Origin: Prochlorococcus marinus str. MIT 9313
Lineage (GTDB): Bacteria; Cyanobacteriota; Cyanobacteriia; PCC-6307; Cyanobiaceae
Assembly (NCBI RefSeq): GCF_000011485.1
Contig: NC_005071.1
Coordinates: 1,925,347 to 1,989,346 of the forward strand
Direction: 5' to 3'
DNA: 64,000 bases
Shown here: positions 56,719 through 64,000 of the stretch, piece by piece
Position numbering within the stretch: position 1 is the first letter of the stretch
Layout: every line of letters starts with the position of its first letter
Made by a program: the position numbers and the translations under genes
Notes under the pieces: model-generated
Database searches by the model: none
What the model saw: the letters and a program-made list of their open reading frames with translations, nothing else
Told to the model about the DNA's origin: nothing

Positions 56719-58726
56719 AATATTGCCCTATCATCAATCAATCCAAACTTCACATTACTGGCTAATCAGATCTTTCCAAATCCAAATCCAGAAGGCTCTA
56801 TATATACTGTAGGAGATGGCGATTATAACGAGGAAATCTATCAAAATCTTGGCACGCTGGTGAGTAACGGTCTGCTGACGGTGCAATCGCCCGAGAAAGG
56901 ACAAAAGAGTGAGCTGAACAATATCGACGGTGGCACGATAAAGAACAGCGGCACGCTGACAATCGGCTACAACGGCTTGCTGAATAACGACAAAAGCAGC
57001 GCCCTGTACAACAGCGGCGCAATAAATATCATGGCACTACTTAATGTTCGCGTAGGGGAGAGTGGCGGCGAAATGAAAAATTCGGGCACGATTTATAACG
57101 ACGGCATAGTGCATAACATGAGTTCTTTGATGAACTTCGGAATGCTGATAAACAATAACGTGTTGTAAAACACCCAAACTTTTGCTTTTTATAACTTGGG
57201 CACGCTGGAAAACAAGGGCGGAACAATAAACAACCAAGGCGTCCTCTTTTGCACTTATGCACCTCACTTCCCAGAAGCATCGGGTTCAGTTGATGGTGGC
57301 AAGATATATCTCTATGACAGCGGTACGCTGAACAACAACGCCTGGCTGTGCATAAAGGCTCGCTCCAGGCTCGATATCGACGCGAGCAGTACGTTGAATA
57401 ACCTCAGTTTCCTGCAGATCATCGGTGACGAAGGGGGAGGCACGCTAGACAACAATGGCGGTACGGTAAACAACAAGTGTGGTGACACGCCGCCAGGCGA
57501 AGATGATGATTTTGGGGGTCTCAAAGTGTATGCCGGCAAGCTGAATATAAATAACGGTGGCAAGTTGTACAGCTACGGCAGCAGTACGATAAAGACCGGT
57601 TCTGAATAATAAGAGTGGTGAGTTGAACGTCTACGATGATGGCAAGTTATGCAACTATGACAGCAGCACGCTGAATAACGCAGGCAAGTTAAATATCAAC
57701 AACAGCAGTCTTGATAACTACGACAGCAGCACGCTGAACAACATCGGCACGCTGAACATCAACACTAATTCCGCGGTCGTCAACAACACTTTCAGCACGA
57801 TCAACAACGACGGGATTATCAATAATGCCAACAATGATTTAGGCGAAAGAGGCTTTAGTAATAATGGAACAAATCAAGGCTCCGACAAAATTCTAGGCAG
57901 TTGGCAAGACTATGGAACTCTCAAACCTGGAAATTCCTAAGCCGCAGCTAGAATGTTGGTTGATGGCAACTATTACAAGAAAGGTGGCTCTACAGAAATA
58001 GAACTAGGAGGTACAGCCGGTGGATGGTGGAAATTTGCAGAATTCGATCGGATTGAGATTACTGGCGATCTAGAACTTGCCGGGGATTTACGTGTCTTAG
58101 CGATCAATTATTTCCAGCTTTCTGCTGGTGATTCATTTGTAATTACTAGAGTTGATGGAGATCTCGATGGTCAATATGATGGTCTCAATGAGGGAGATTC
58201 AGTCGGGAGTTTTGAAAGTGATAACAGTGGCATCCTTGAGCTCTTCATTACCTACAAAGGTGGTGATGGCAATGATATTGAGCTGTATACGGAATCAGTC
58301 TCTGGTGTTCTTCCTGAGAGCTTGCGTGAGCCAAGAATCATTGGTTCTGCTGCTGATGATTCCTTAACTGGAACCTCTGCAGATGAAGTGATCTTTGGTG
58401 GTAGTGGTGATGATGTTTTGCTAGGAGGCGGTGGAGATAATCAAGTTACTGGAGGAAATGGCGATGATCGGCTATATGGTGGTTTCGGTGATGACATTCT
58501 CAAAGGTGATCGAGGCGCTGATACCTACAGGCTGAGTCGTGGTAATGATGTGATCATCGCCTTTTCACTCGCTGAAAACGATCGCATCTCTGTAGCAGAT
58601 GGAGTGGACCTTTCCTTTAAGCAAGTTGGTGATGATCTATTGATCACAGCAGATGGCATTCACACCACCTTGAAGGATGTTGATAAGGGTGAGTTTCTCG
58701 CCGCTGATGTGATTGACTTTATCTAG
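56719..58726 (+). pseudogene. Decayed repeat-rich RTX surface protein gene
   Basis: Four open pieces on the plus strand together read as one large exported protein. Pieces 56860-57168 and 57196-57609 share a frame and are separated by TAA at 57166; a frameshift near 57600 moves to the frame of 57623-57940, in which a second TAA at 57938 interrupts a recognisable LKPGNS-AAARMLVDGNYY link to the last piece, 57953-58726. The repeats have the form GTLxNxG and NNxG (right-handed beta-helix-like); the end carries RTX calcium-binding nonapeptides. No good start is seen upstream, where a TAG lies before 56719. Probably non-functional. Confidence 0.75.
57953..58726 (+). CDS. RTX calcium-binding C-terminal piece of the decayed gene
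   Basis: The longest intact piece, 257 residues, could still be translated from ATG 57953, but has no signal peptide. Residues 1-100 look like the beta-helix end of an autotransporter-type passenger (MLVDGNYYKKGG, EIELGG, DFAEFDRIEITGD-like, AGDSFVITRVDGD). Residues about 115-215 are RTX repeats with GGSGDDVLLGGGGDNQVTGG and NGDDRLYGGFGDDILKGDRGADTY. Such repeats bind calcium and act as a type I secretion signal region. It uses more A/T-rich codons than most neighbours. Confidence 0.6.
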   Translation: MLVDGNYYKKGGSTEIELGGTAGGWWKFAEFDRIEITGDLELAGDLRVLAINYFQLSAGDSFVITRVDGDLDGQYDGLNEGDSVGSFESDNSGILELFITYKGGDGNDIELYTESVSGVLPESLREPRIIGSAADDSLTGTSADEVIFGGSGDDVLLGGGGDNQVTGGNGDDRLYGGFGDDILKGDRGADTYRLSRGNDVIIAFSLAENDRISVADGVDLSFKQVGDDLLITADGIHTTLKDVDKGEFLAADVIDFI

Positions 58727-58753
58727 TCAACCAACCAAATCCTGAAGCTCAGA

Positions 58754-58789
58754 GCGAACAAATTCCAAATAAGCTTGGAATTTGTTCGC
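58754..58789. terminator. Perfect 15-bp inverted repeat between convergent genes
   Basis: GCGAACAAATTCCAA at 58754-58768 pairs with TTGGAATTTGTTCGC at 58775-58789 over a 6-base loop. It lies 28 bases after the RTX piece and 25 bases before the end of the carotenoid-oxygenase gene, so it fits a bidirectional terminator, though no T run follows. Confidence 0.65.
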
Positions 58790-58814
58790 CAATCAACACC
58801 CTAAACTCAATCAA

Positions 58815-60338
58815 TCAATCAGCAGCAACCCAACTGCCATGTAATCCGTATGGAATGGTTATAGGCATCTCAAGCACTGCCTGCTCGCTTAAATCGTTTG
58901 CATTCAAAATCAACAACTGACTGGCACGACGCTCTCCATTCCATACAAAAACCAACAGCCAACCATCATCCTCAGCTTCACTGCCAGGGCGTGGCACCAT
59001 CAATGGCTCACTGACAAATCCACGCGGCGCTGCACTCCATAAGCATTGATCACCATTGCTCAAATCCAGTTTTTTGATCGCCTGTAGGGGGGCATAGCCG
59101 GTTTCACGCTCTGCCACAGCCATCCATGCATAACGAGCCGACAACCCTTCTCGGCGTGGATTGACCATCGCAAATTCACAACAACGCTCACTAAAGCGCT
59201 TGGTTTCAATTCCTTTCCCCAAAAGATTGATGCGGCACTGCTCTAATCGACCCTCAGGAAAAAAGTCAAAGTCCATCGAGAGGAAGTCCTCGCCGGGATC
59301 AATCGAGGGGTAATCGCTGTAGTAAATGCTCTCCAACACCAACTCATCCCCCTCCTCCCAAGCATTGAGATGGTGAAAAACAAAACCATCGGGAGCATCA
59401 AAGATGCGCGGCGGCTGCCCAGCAAAAGTGCCGCAATCACGAGGAATCAACCAAAACTTTGCCTGGCCTCCAGGCTTAGACGTTAAACATTGCGCCGCAC
59501 CCTTCTGACCCAGCACAAACGGCAACGGATTGAAGTTGATCGCATTCTGCAAAAAAAGCGTCCAGTTGGGAGTAATCGCGAAGTCATGCAGAAAAGCAAA
59601 ACCCTTAAAACTGTCTGTGCGATCACTGATGAGGCGTCCCGCATCTGGGCCCTGAGTGGCAAACTCCATCAGCCGGATCTTGCTAGTCGGCCCTGTGTTC
59701 ACACCAAAGGTGACCATACGAGGATCGCCATGGTGGCCAGGATCGAAGCGGGGATGAGCGCTAAAAGCCTCTCCAGGCTTCAGCACCCCATTGAGACTCG
59801 AAAGCCCATGAGTTTCCAGGCTGACAGGGTCAAGCGCGTGCGGGCCAGCCGCCTCCCAAAGAGCCAGTAACTGATCGCCAAGTTGAACCACTTGGGTATT
59901 GGCAATGTTCTTGAAACGCACGTCAAAAGCATTCGCCTTCACCCCACCACGCTTCTGCGTGCCAAACACCCCCCGATAGAGGAAGCGACCGGCCTTTTCC
60001 TCTTCCTGCCAATATTTCGTTCGCACAAAGCGATTACTCAGCGTGGCCTTGCTATCGCTGAATCGCACAGCAGTGATCATGCCGTCACCATCAAAGGGGT
60101 GATGCACCCATTGCCCATCGCGTTCAAACCTGCCTGGACCATTGCGATAGTGGCTGCCTTGCAGTTCAGCTGGAATCTGTCCCCTCAGGGGACGTAAAGA
60201 CACAGCATTGAGCTCTTGCTCAACATTGCAATAACCACTTGCCCAGTCATCCCGATCAAACCCGCCGGGTACATCTATTGAGGTCGCGGACACTGTTGAA
60301 GGGCTATCGCTCACTGTGCTCACTGCAAGGCTGATCAA
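58815..60338 (-). CDS. Carotenoid oxygenase (RPE65 family)
   Basis: A 507-residue enzyme of the carotenoid cleavage oxygenase family. ELQGSHYRNGPGRFERDGQWVHHPFDGDGMITAVRF near 58-93 is diagnostic, and iron-ligand histidines are in SAHPRFDPGHHGDP, FLHDFAITPNWTLF, FVFHHLNAWEEGDELVLE and the C-terminal YGLHGSWV. The propeller core is complete. Such enzymes cut carotenoids or apocarotenoids to aldehydes such as retinal. No rhodopsin gene is in view, so product use is open. The start codon at 60338 is weak (TTG); a GTG about 18 bases in is an alternative. Confidence 0.86.
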   Translation of the reverse strand: MISLAVSTVSDSPSTVSATSIDVPGGFDRDDWASGYCNVEQELNAVSLRPLRGQIPAELQGSHYRNGPGRFERDGQWVHHPFDGDGMITAVRFSDSKATLSNRFVRTKYWQEEEKAGRFLYRGVFGTQKRGGVKANAFDVRFKNIANTQVVQLGDQLLALWEAAGPHALDPVSLETHGLSSLNGVLKPGEAFSAHPRFDPGHHGDPRMVTFGVNTGPTSKIRLMEFATQGPDAGRLISDRTDSFKGFAFLHDFAITPNWTLFLQNAINFNPLPFVLGQKGAAQCLTSKPGGQAKFWLIPRDCGTFAGQPPRIFDAPDGFVFHHLNAWEEGDELVLESIYYSDYPSIDPGEDFLSMDFDFFPEGRLEQCRINLLGKGIETKRFSERCCEFAMVNPRREGLSARYAWMAVAERETGYAPLQAIKKLDLSNGDQCLWSAAPRGFVSEPLMVPRPGSEAEDDGWLLVFVWNGERRASQLLILNANDLSEQAVLEMPITIPYGLHGSWVAAD

Positions 60339-60404
60339 GATTGACTAATCCTTACGCAAAAGGGCTTACAGCCGCGAGCGAGGAAATCCCCACTCCCCAA
60401 GCAT

Positions 60405-61025
60405 TCAGCTCTTCTGCCCGCCAGCCTGCTCCAGCACACCCTTGCTGCTAGGTACTGCACCGGCCCTTCGCGGGTCGATTTCAATTGCCATGCGCAAAGC
60501 TCTGGCAAAGGCCTTGAAACAGGCTTCAACGATGTGGTGGGAATTGGTGCCTGCCAACTGGCGAATATGCAGGGTCAGGCCGCTGTTGTTCACAACTGCC
60601 ACGAAGAACTCCTTCACCAACTCGCTGTCGTAGCTACCAATGCGCTCAGCGGGAATTTGCAGGCCATAACTGAGATGAGGCCTACCGGAGCAATCCAGAA
60701 CGACCTGAACCAACGCCTCATCAAGTGGTGCCACAAAATGACCGAAGCGGTGGATGCCACGTCGATCTCCAAGTGCCTGAGATAGGGCCTGACCAACAGC
60801 AATACCCACATCCTCATTGGTGTGATGGTCATCGATGTGGGTGTCACCAGTCGCGGTGATCTCTAAATCCAGCAGGCCATGGCTGGAAAGCTGGTGAAGC
60901 ATGTGATCGAGGAAGGCGACCCCCGTAGAAACGTTGCACTGACCACAGCCATCAAGCCCAACACGAACAAGCACGTCGGTTTCAGCGGTGACGCGATGAA
61001 CATCCCCCTGTCTTAGCGACGTCAT
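60405..61025 (-). CDS. hisB: Imidazoleglycerol-phosphate dehydratase
   Basis: About 206 residues from ATG 61025 ([18 protein letters not shown]); a start at 61034 adds three. The manganese-binding motifs are [19 protein letters not shown] near 42-60, [21 protein letters not shown] near 63-85 and [20 protein letters not shown] near 160-180. It converts imidazole glycerol phosphate to imidazole acetol phosphate in histidine synthesis. It is the monofunctional form, as in other cyanobacteria. Located downstream of fabI on the same strand, 36 bases apart. Confidence 0.94.
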   Translation of the reverse strand: MTSLRQGDVHRVTAETDVLVRVGLDGCGQCNVSTGVAFLDHMLHQLSSHGLLDLEITATGDTHIDDHHTNEDVGIAVGQALSQALGDRRGIHRFGHFVAPLDEALVQVVLDCSGRPHLSYGLQIPAERIGSYDSELVKEFFVAVVNNSGLTLHIRQLAGTNSHHIVEACFKAFARALRMAIEIDPRRAGAVPSSKGVLEQAGGQKS

Positions 61026-61061
61026 GATGCCCATCCAAATGAAGTCATGCTGCCAGTCAAA

Positions 61062-61844
61062 TCACATTCCGTTAATGCAGTAACCAGCATCCACATAAAG
61101 CGTCTGACCGGAGATACCACTGGAAAGATCGCTCAGCAAGAACGCGGCTGTATTGCCCACTTCGATCTGGGTCACAGTGCGACGCAAGGGAGCCTTTTCT
61201 TCAACGTTATGAATCATCTCGAGGATGCCGCCGATCGCAGAACTAGCCAAGGTGCGAATTGGGCCAGCACTGATCGCGTTCACACGCACCTGCTTATCAG
61301 GGCCAAGTTCTGCAGAGAGATAACGCACTGAAGCCTCCAGAGCAGCCTTTGCAACACCCATCACGTTGTAATTCGGAATGGCACGATCTGCACCGAGATA
61401 GGTCAACGTCACAACCCCTGCACCATCACTAAACAAAGGCTTGGCGTGATGACAAAGCGGGGCCAGCGAGTAGGCACTGATCTCCAAGGCGCGTGCGAAT
61501 CCCTCGGCCGAGGTGGCGCTGTAATCACCCACCAATTCCTCCTTGCCTGCAAAGGCAAGACAATGGACCAAACCATCCAACTGGCCCCACTGCTGGGCAA
61601 TCACAGCAAACACCTCCTCGATCTGATTGCTGTCCTGCACATTCAAAGGCAAAAACAAACTGGGTTCTAGAGGAGCAGTGAGATCGCGCACCTTGCCTTC
61701 CGAACGGCCCCTTTCATCCGCCAAATAGGTGATTCCCAGCTCAGCGCCGGCGGCTTTCAACTGTTGAGCGATGCCCCAGGCAATGGAACGGTTGTTGGCG
61801 ATACCTGTGACGAGGATCTTCTTACCGCTTAGATCGAGAAGCAT
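61062..61844 (-). CDS. fabI: Enoyl-[acyl-carrier-protein] reductase (NADH)
   Basis: About 260 residues from ATG 61844 (MLLDLSGKKILVTGIANNRSIAWG); longer starts are possible. The cofactor loop G-I-A-N-N-R-S-I-A-W-G, the catalytic Tyr and Lys in IPNYNVMGVAKAALEASVRYLSAELG near 155-175, and VNAISAGPIRTLA near 185 are characteristic of FabI. It reduces trans-2-enoyl-ACP in the last step of each fatty-acid elongation cycle. Length and motifs are normal. Confidence 0.95.
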   Translation of the reverse strand: MLLDLSGKKILVTGIANNRSIAWGIAQQLKAAGAELGITYLADERGRSEGKVRDLTAPLEPSLFLPLNVQDSNQIEEVFAVIAQQWGQLDGLVHCLAFAGKEELVGDYSATSAEGFARALEISAYSLAPLCHHAKPLFSDGAGVVTLTYLGADRAIPNYNVMGVAKAALEASVRYLSAELGPDKQVRVNAISAGPIRTLASSAIGGILEMIHNVEEKAPLRRTVTQIEVGNTAAFLLSDLSSGISGQTLYVDAGYCINGM

Positions 61845-61943
61845 CAGAGCGAACGCACTAGGGAACATTGGCAGCGATTCTCTCCCATGCCACGCCGAGT
61901 TTCACTGGATGCCCCGAATAAGGTCGCCAAGAGTTCTATTCGA

Positions 61944-62507
61944 TCAGCTTCCAGACCAGTTGCCGTTTAACAACTCCTCCTGAAGCTTCCTCTCTTCTTC
62001 TGGATCCCTGAGCAGGTCTTCTTCCTCCAACGCAGGCAATCTCAAAGGCTTCACCTGATCAGCAGCGCGGGGCGGCTCCTGCCAACGCCATCTCGCCCTA
62101 GGTGCCCGATCAACACAAAGAGCCTTCAGCTCACGCTTCAAGGCACGGCGGACATCCCCGCGGGCCACTACCACGAAAAATTCCTTACGAGACGCAAGCC
62201 CTGAGCTGAATGGGGCATTGCCATTGCCATTGAAAAGCCTTGCAGGGTCTGGCAACCAACGGGGCGTACAGATCCCTGGATCACTGGTGTCCGTTTCGAG
62301 AAAGAGATGCACGCCATAGCCATCAGGCTCACTCACCACCGCCAGGCCGTCATGAGCTTGATGCCGCTGCAAGGGATAAATAGCCCAGCTGGGCTTGGAA
62401 GACGACGTCATACAGCCGTTAAGCACTACGGCCAAAGCCACTAACAGGAAGGTCTTACCTTTTGCATTGACTTGCTTCACGGCATTGATGCAGCCATGCA
62501 AAGTCAT
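61944..62507 (-). CDS. Putative lipoprotein of unknown function
   Basis: A 187-residue protein. The first 33 residues read KGKTFLLVALAVVLNGCM, a hydrophobic signal with a possible lipobox L-N-G-C, so it may be anchored by lipid. The mature part has YPLQRHQAHDGLAVVSEP and LFLETDTSDPGICTPRWLP, with three further stretches of R and E; the C terminus is strongly acidic and Leu-rich (ALEEEDLLRDPEEERKLQEELL). I do not recognise the family. Divergent from the thioredoxin-fold gene by 33 bases. Confidence 0.6.
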   Translation of the reverse strand: MTLHGCINAVKQVNAKGKTFLLVALAVVLNGCMTSSSKPSWAIYPLQRHQAHDGLAVVSEPDGYGVHLFLETDTSDPGICTPRWLPDPARLFNGNGNAPFSSGLASRKEFFVVVARGDVRRALKRELKALCVDRAPRARWRWQEPPRAADQVKPLRLPALEEEDLLRDPEEERKLQEELLNGNWSGS

Positions 62508-62540
62508 CCTGAACCAGCATTGAAGGGCTGCTTTCCCAAC

Positions 62541-63161
62541 ATGGCCCTCACTCCCTCCACGATGCTGCCTCTCGGGACCCCCTTACCGGCGTTTGAATTG
62601 AAGGTGGTACCCGGCACCAATCTTGAGATCGATGGCGGGCTTGGCGCCCTGAACACAATCAAAACAAGCAACCTGCCAACCAAGCCCCTCCTGCTGATGA
62701 CGCTCTGCGCCCACTGCCCTTTCGTGAAACACATTGAAAAAGAACTGACCCATCTTGATCAGGACTACGGAGATTCCGTGCAGCTTCTGGCTATCGCCAG
62801 CAACAGTCTGATCACTCATCCCCAAGACGGTCCTGAGCAGCTCGCGGCTCAGGCAAAGCAACAAGGCTGGCGGTTCCCTTATCTACTGGATACTGACCAA
62901 AGCCTCGCCAAGGCCCTACAAGCCGCCTGCACCCCAGACTTCTTCCTATTTACCCCCTCTCCACAAGGACTGCAGCGACTCTGCTACCGCGGCCAACTGG
63001 ATAACAGCCGCCCTGGGAACGATGCACCTGTGACTGGATCGGACCTACGTGCTGCCTTAGATGCCGTTTTGAACGGGCAGGATGTCTCTCCCCACCAGCA
63101 GGCCTCAATCGGCTGCAACATCAAGTGGCACCCAGGACAAGAGCCCCCCTGGTTCGGCTGA
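62541..63161 (+). CDS. Thioredoxin-fold (AhpC/TSA-like) protein
   Basis: About 206 residues from ATG 62541 (MALTPSTMLPLGTPLPAFEL). A longer frame from 62472 adds 23 residues and overlaps the divergent gene's start. The pattern LLLMTLCAHCPFVKHIEKEL near residue 52-71 has C-x-x-C and is typical of the thiol-peroxidase-like family seen in cyanobacteria, with IASNSLITHPQDGPEQLAAQAKQQGWRFPYLLDTDQSLAKALQAACTPDFFLF later. It may be a peroxiredoxin or a thiol reductase; the substrate is unknown. It ends in WHPGQEPPWFG. Confidence 0.82.
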   Translation: MALTPSTMLPLGTPLPAFELKVVPGTNLEIDGGLGALNTIKTSNLPTKPLLLMTLCAHCPFVKHIEKELTHLDQDYGDSVQLLAIASNSLITHPQDGPEQLAAQAKQQGWRFPYLLDTDQSLAKALQAACTPDFFLFTPSPQGLQRLCYRGQLDNSRPGNDAPVTGSDLRAALDAVLNGQDVSPHQQASIGCNIKWHPGQEPPWFG

Positions 63162-63215
63162 TCTGCCACTTCAAAAGCTGCTAAACCGTCTTCGGCTCGG
63201 CTTAAGGTGCTTCTC

Positions 63216-64000
63216 ATGCAGGTGCCCCCTTTTAGCCTTACTCAACAGCTAGCCGAACTGGGGCCTGACCTTGATGAGGCGGTCTTGCGCGTGCTGCGCA
63301 GTGGCCAATACATCGGCGGCACCGAAATTGAATCTTTTGAACAAGCCTTTGCTAACTCCCTTGGCGTGCCTTTTGTCGTTGGTTGCAACAGCGGCACCGA
63401 TGCTTTGGTCCTGGCCCTGAGGGCACTGGATATCGGAGCAGGAGATGAGGTGATCAGCTGTTCTTTCAGCTTTTTTGCCACTGCCGAGGCAATCAGTTCG
63501 GTAGGCGCCACACCTGTCTTCGTGGACGTCGAAGCGGACACTTATCTCATCAACCTGGAACAAATCGAAGCAGCAATAACCCCAGACACCCGTGCTCTTT
63601 TACCAGTTCACCTTTTCGGCCGCCCCGTCAACATGGAGCAGCTGATGGCCATCGCCAACAAACATGGGCTGAAAGTGATCGAAGATTGTGCCCAAGCCAG
63701 TGGTGCAGCGTGGAACGGACGGTCCGTAGGCAGTTGGGGCGATGTGGGCTGCTTCAGCTTCTTTCCCACCAAAAACCTTGGCGGCGCTGGCGATGGTGGA
63801 GCCGTCAGCACACATGACGCAAAGCTTGCTCAGCGAATGCGAGAACTCGCTGTTCACGGAATGCCGCGTCGATATTTGCATACAGAACTTGGCTACAACA
63901 GCCGACTGGATGCCCTGCAAGCCGCCGTTTTAAACGTGAAACTACCAAGGCTTTCTTGCTGGGTTGAAAAGCGACAAGCCATCGCGACCCGTTATCAAAC
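63216..64000 (+). CDS. DegT/DnrJ/EryC1/StrS aminotransferase (partial)
   Basis: The first 261 residues of a PLP-dependent sugar aminotransferase; the frame is open to the window's end. ATG 63216 is a good start. Motifs: FSLTQQLAELGPDLDEAVLRVLRSGQYIGG, VGCNSGTDALVLALRALDIGAGDEVI, VEDCAQASGAAW-like IEDCAQASGAAWNGRSVGSWGDVGCFSFFPTKNLGGAGDGGAV with the PLP lysine, and ELGYNSRLDALQAAVLNVKL. It makes amino sugars for envelope glycans. Intact as far as seen. Confidence 0.9.
   Translation, partial: MQVPPFSLTQQLAELGPDLDEAVLRVLRSGQYIGGTEIESFEQAFANSLGVPFVVGCNSGTDALVLALRALDIGAGDEVISCSFSFFATAEAISSVGATPVFVDVEADTYLINLEQIEAAITPDTRALLPVHLFGRPVNMEQLMAIANKHGLKVIEDCAQASGAAWNGRSVGSWGDVGCFSFFPTKNLGGAGDGGAVSTHDAKLAQRMRELAVHGMPRRYLHTELGYNSRLDALQAAVLNVKLPRLSCWVEKRQAIATRYQ

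Noticed and set aside
1-64000. CRISPR arrays, prophage, insertion sequences
   Set aside because: No regularly spaced direct repeats, no phage structural genes and no transposase motifs were seen anywhere in the window.

Overview
The window is a gene-dense piece of chromosome from a marine picocyanobacterium. It carries the nitrogen regulator NtcA, four small photosystem II genes (psbH, psbN, psbI, psbK), an IctB-like membrane protein, cyanobacterial domain families (DUF3177, DUF3084, DUF3146, DUF3181, DUF1997, DUF3155, DUF3769), a carotenoid oxygenase and a short-intergenic layout. Moderately GC-rich genes with a few AT-rich gaps fit marine Synechococcus or a low-light Prochlorococcus of the MIT9303/MIT9313 type; I cannot choose between them from sequence alone.

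Layout. 1-7250: the end of ileS, a small secreted protein, DUF3177, a FIST protein, the tight group trmB-ictB-sugar kinase, and convergent glmM. 7251-18230: a lytic transglycosylase, a TxlA-like thioredoxin, two small membrane proteins, dcd with a CobO-like protein, RNase PH, ntcA, a DUF3084 protein with a YqgF-fold protein, then the minus-strand group psbH-tatA-pth-DUF3146 with psbN divergent. 18239-31417: a GH38 alpha-mannosidase, psbI, a large LptD-like outer-membrane protein, a pentapeptide-repeat protein, leuC-leuD, cinA and a WecA-type transferase, glyA and tRNA-Arg. 31510-41756: small conserved proteins, murJ, sfsA, an ammonium transporter, ispH, a DUF1997 protein, DoxX, purH, an esterase and a DUF3155 protein. 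42187-54495: an orphan histidine kinase, cobS, tgt, psbK, a WecG-type transferase, an oxidoreductase, a CBS/CorC membrane protein, tRNA-Met, pyrE-ygfZ, a RecB-like nuclease, and a second phosphohexomutase with rdgB. 54534-64000: an MFS permease, a SIMPL protein, a decayed repeat/RTX surface-protein gene, a carotenoid oxygenase, hisB, fabI, a lipoprotein, a thioredoxin-fold protein, and a DegT-type aminotransferase running off the end.

Most genes are housekeeping. Envelope and sugar functions recur (glmM, sugar kinase, murJ, WecA and WecG types, LptD-like, DegT), and nitrogen control (ntcA, amt) is represented. No CRISPR array, prophage, insertion sequence or complete unknown defence system is visible. 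The most unusual items are the decayed RTX/repeat gene at 56719-58726, a perfect hairpin that would hide the ribosome-binding site of the ammonium transporter gene, a CobO-family protein lacking a recognisable P-loop, and two short tandem duplications.
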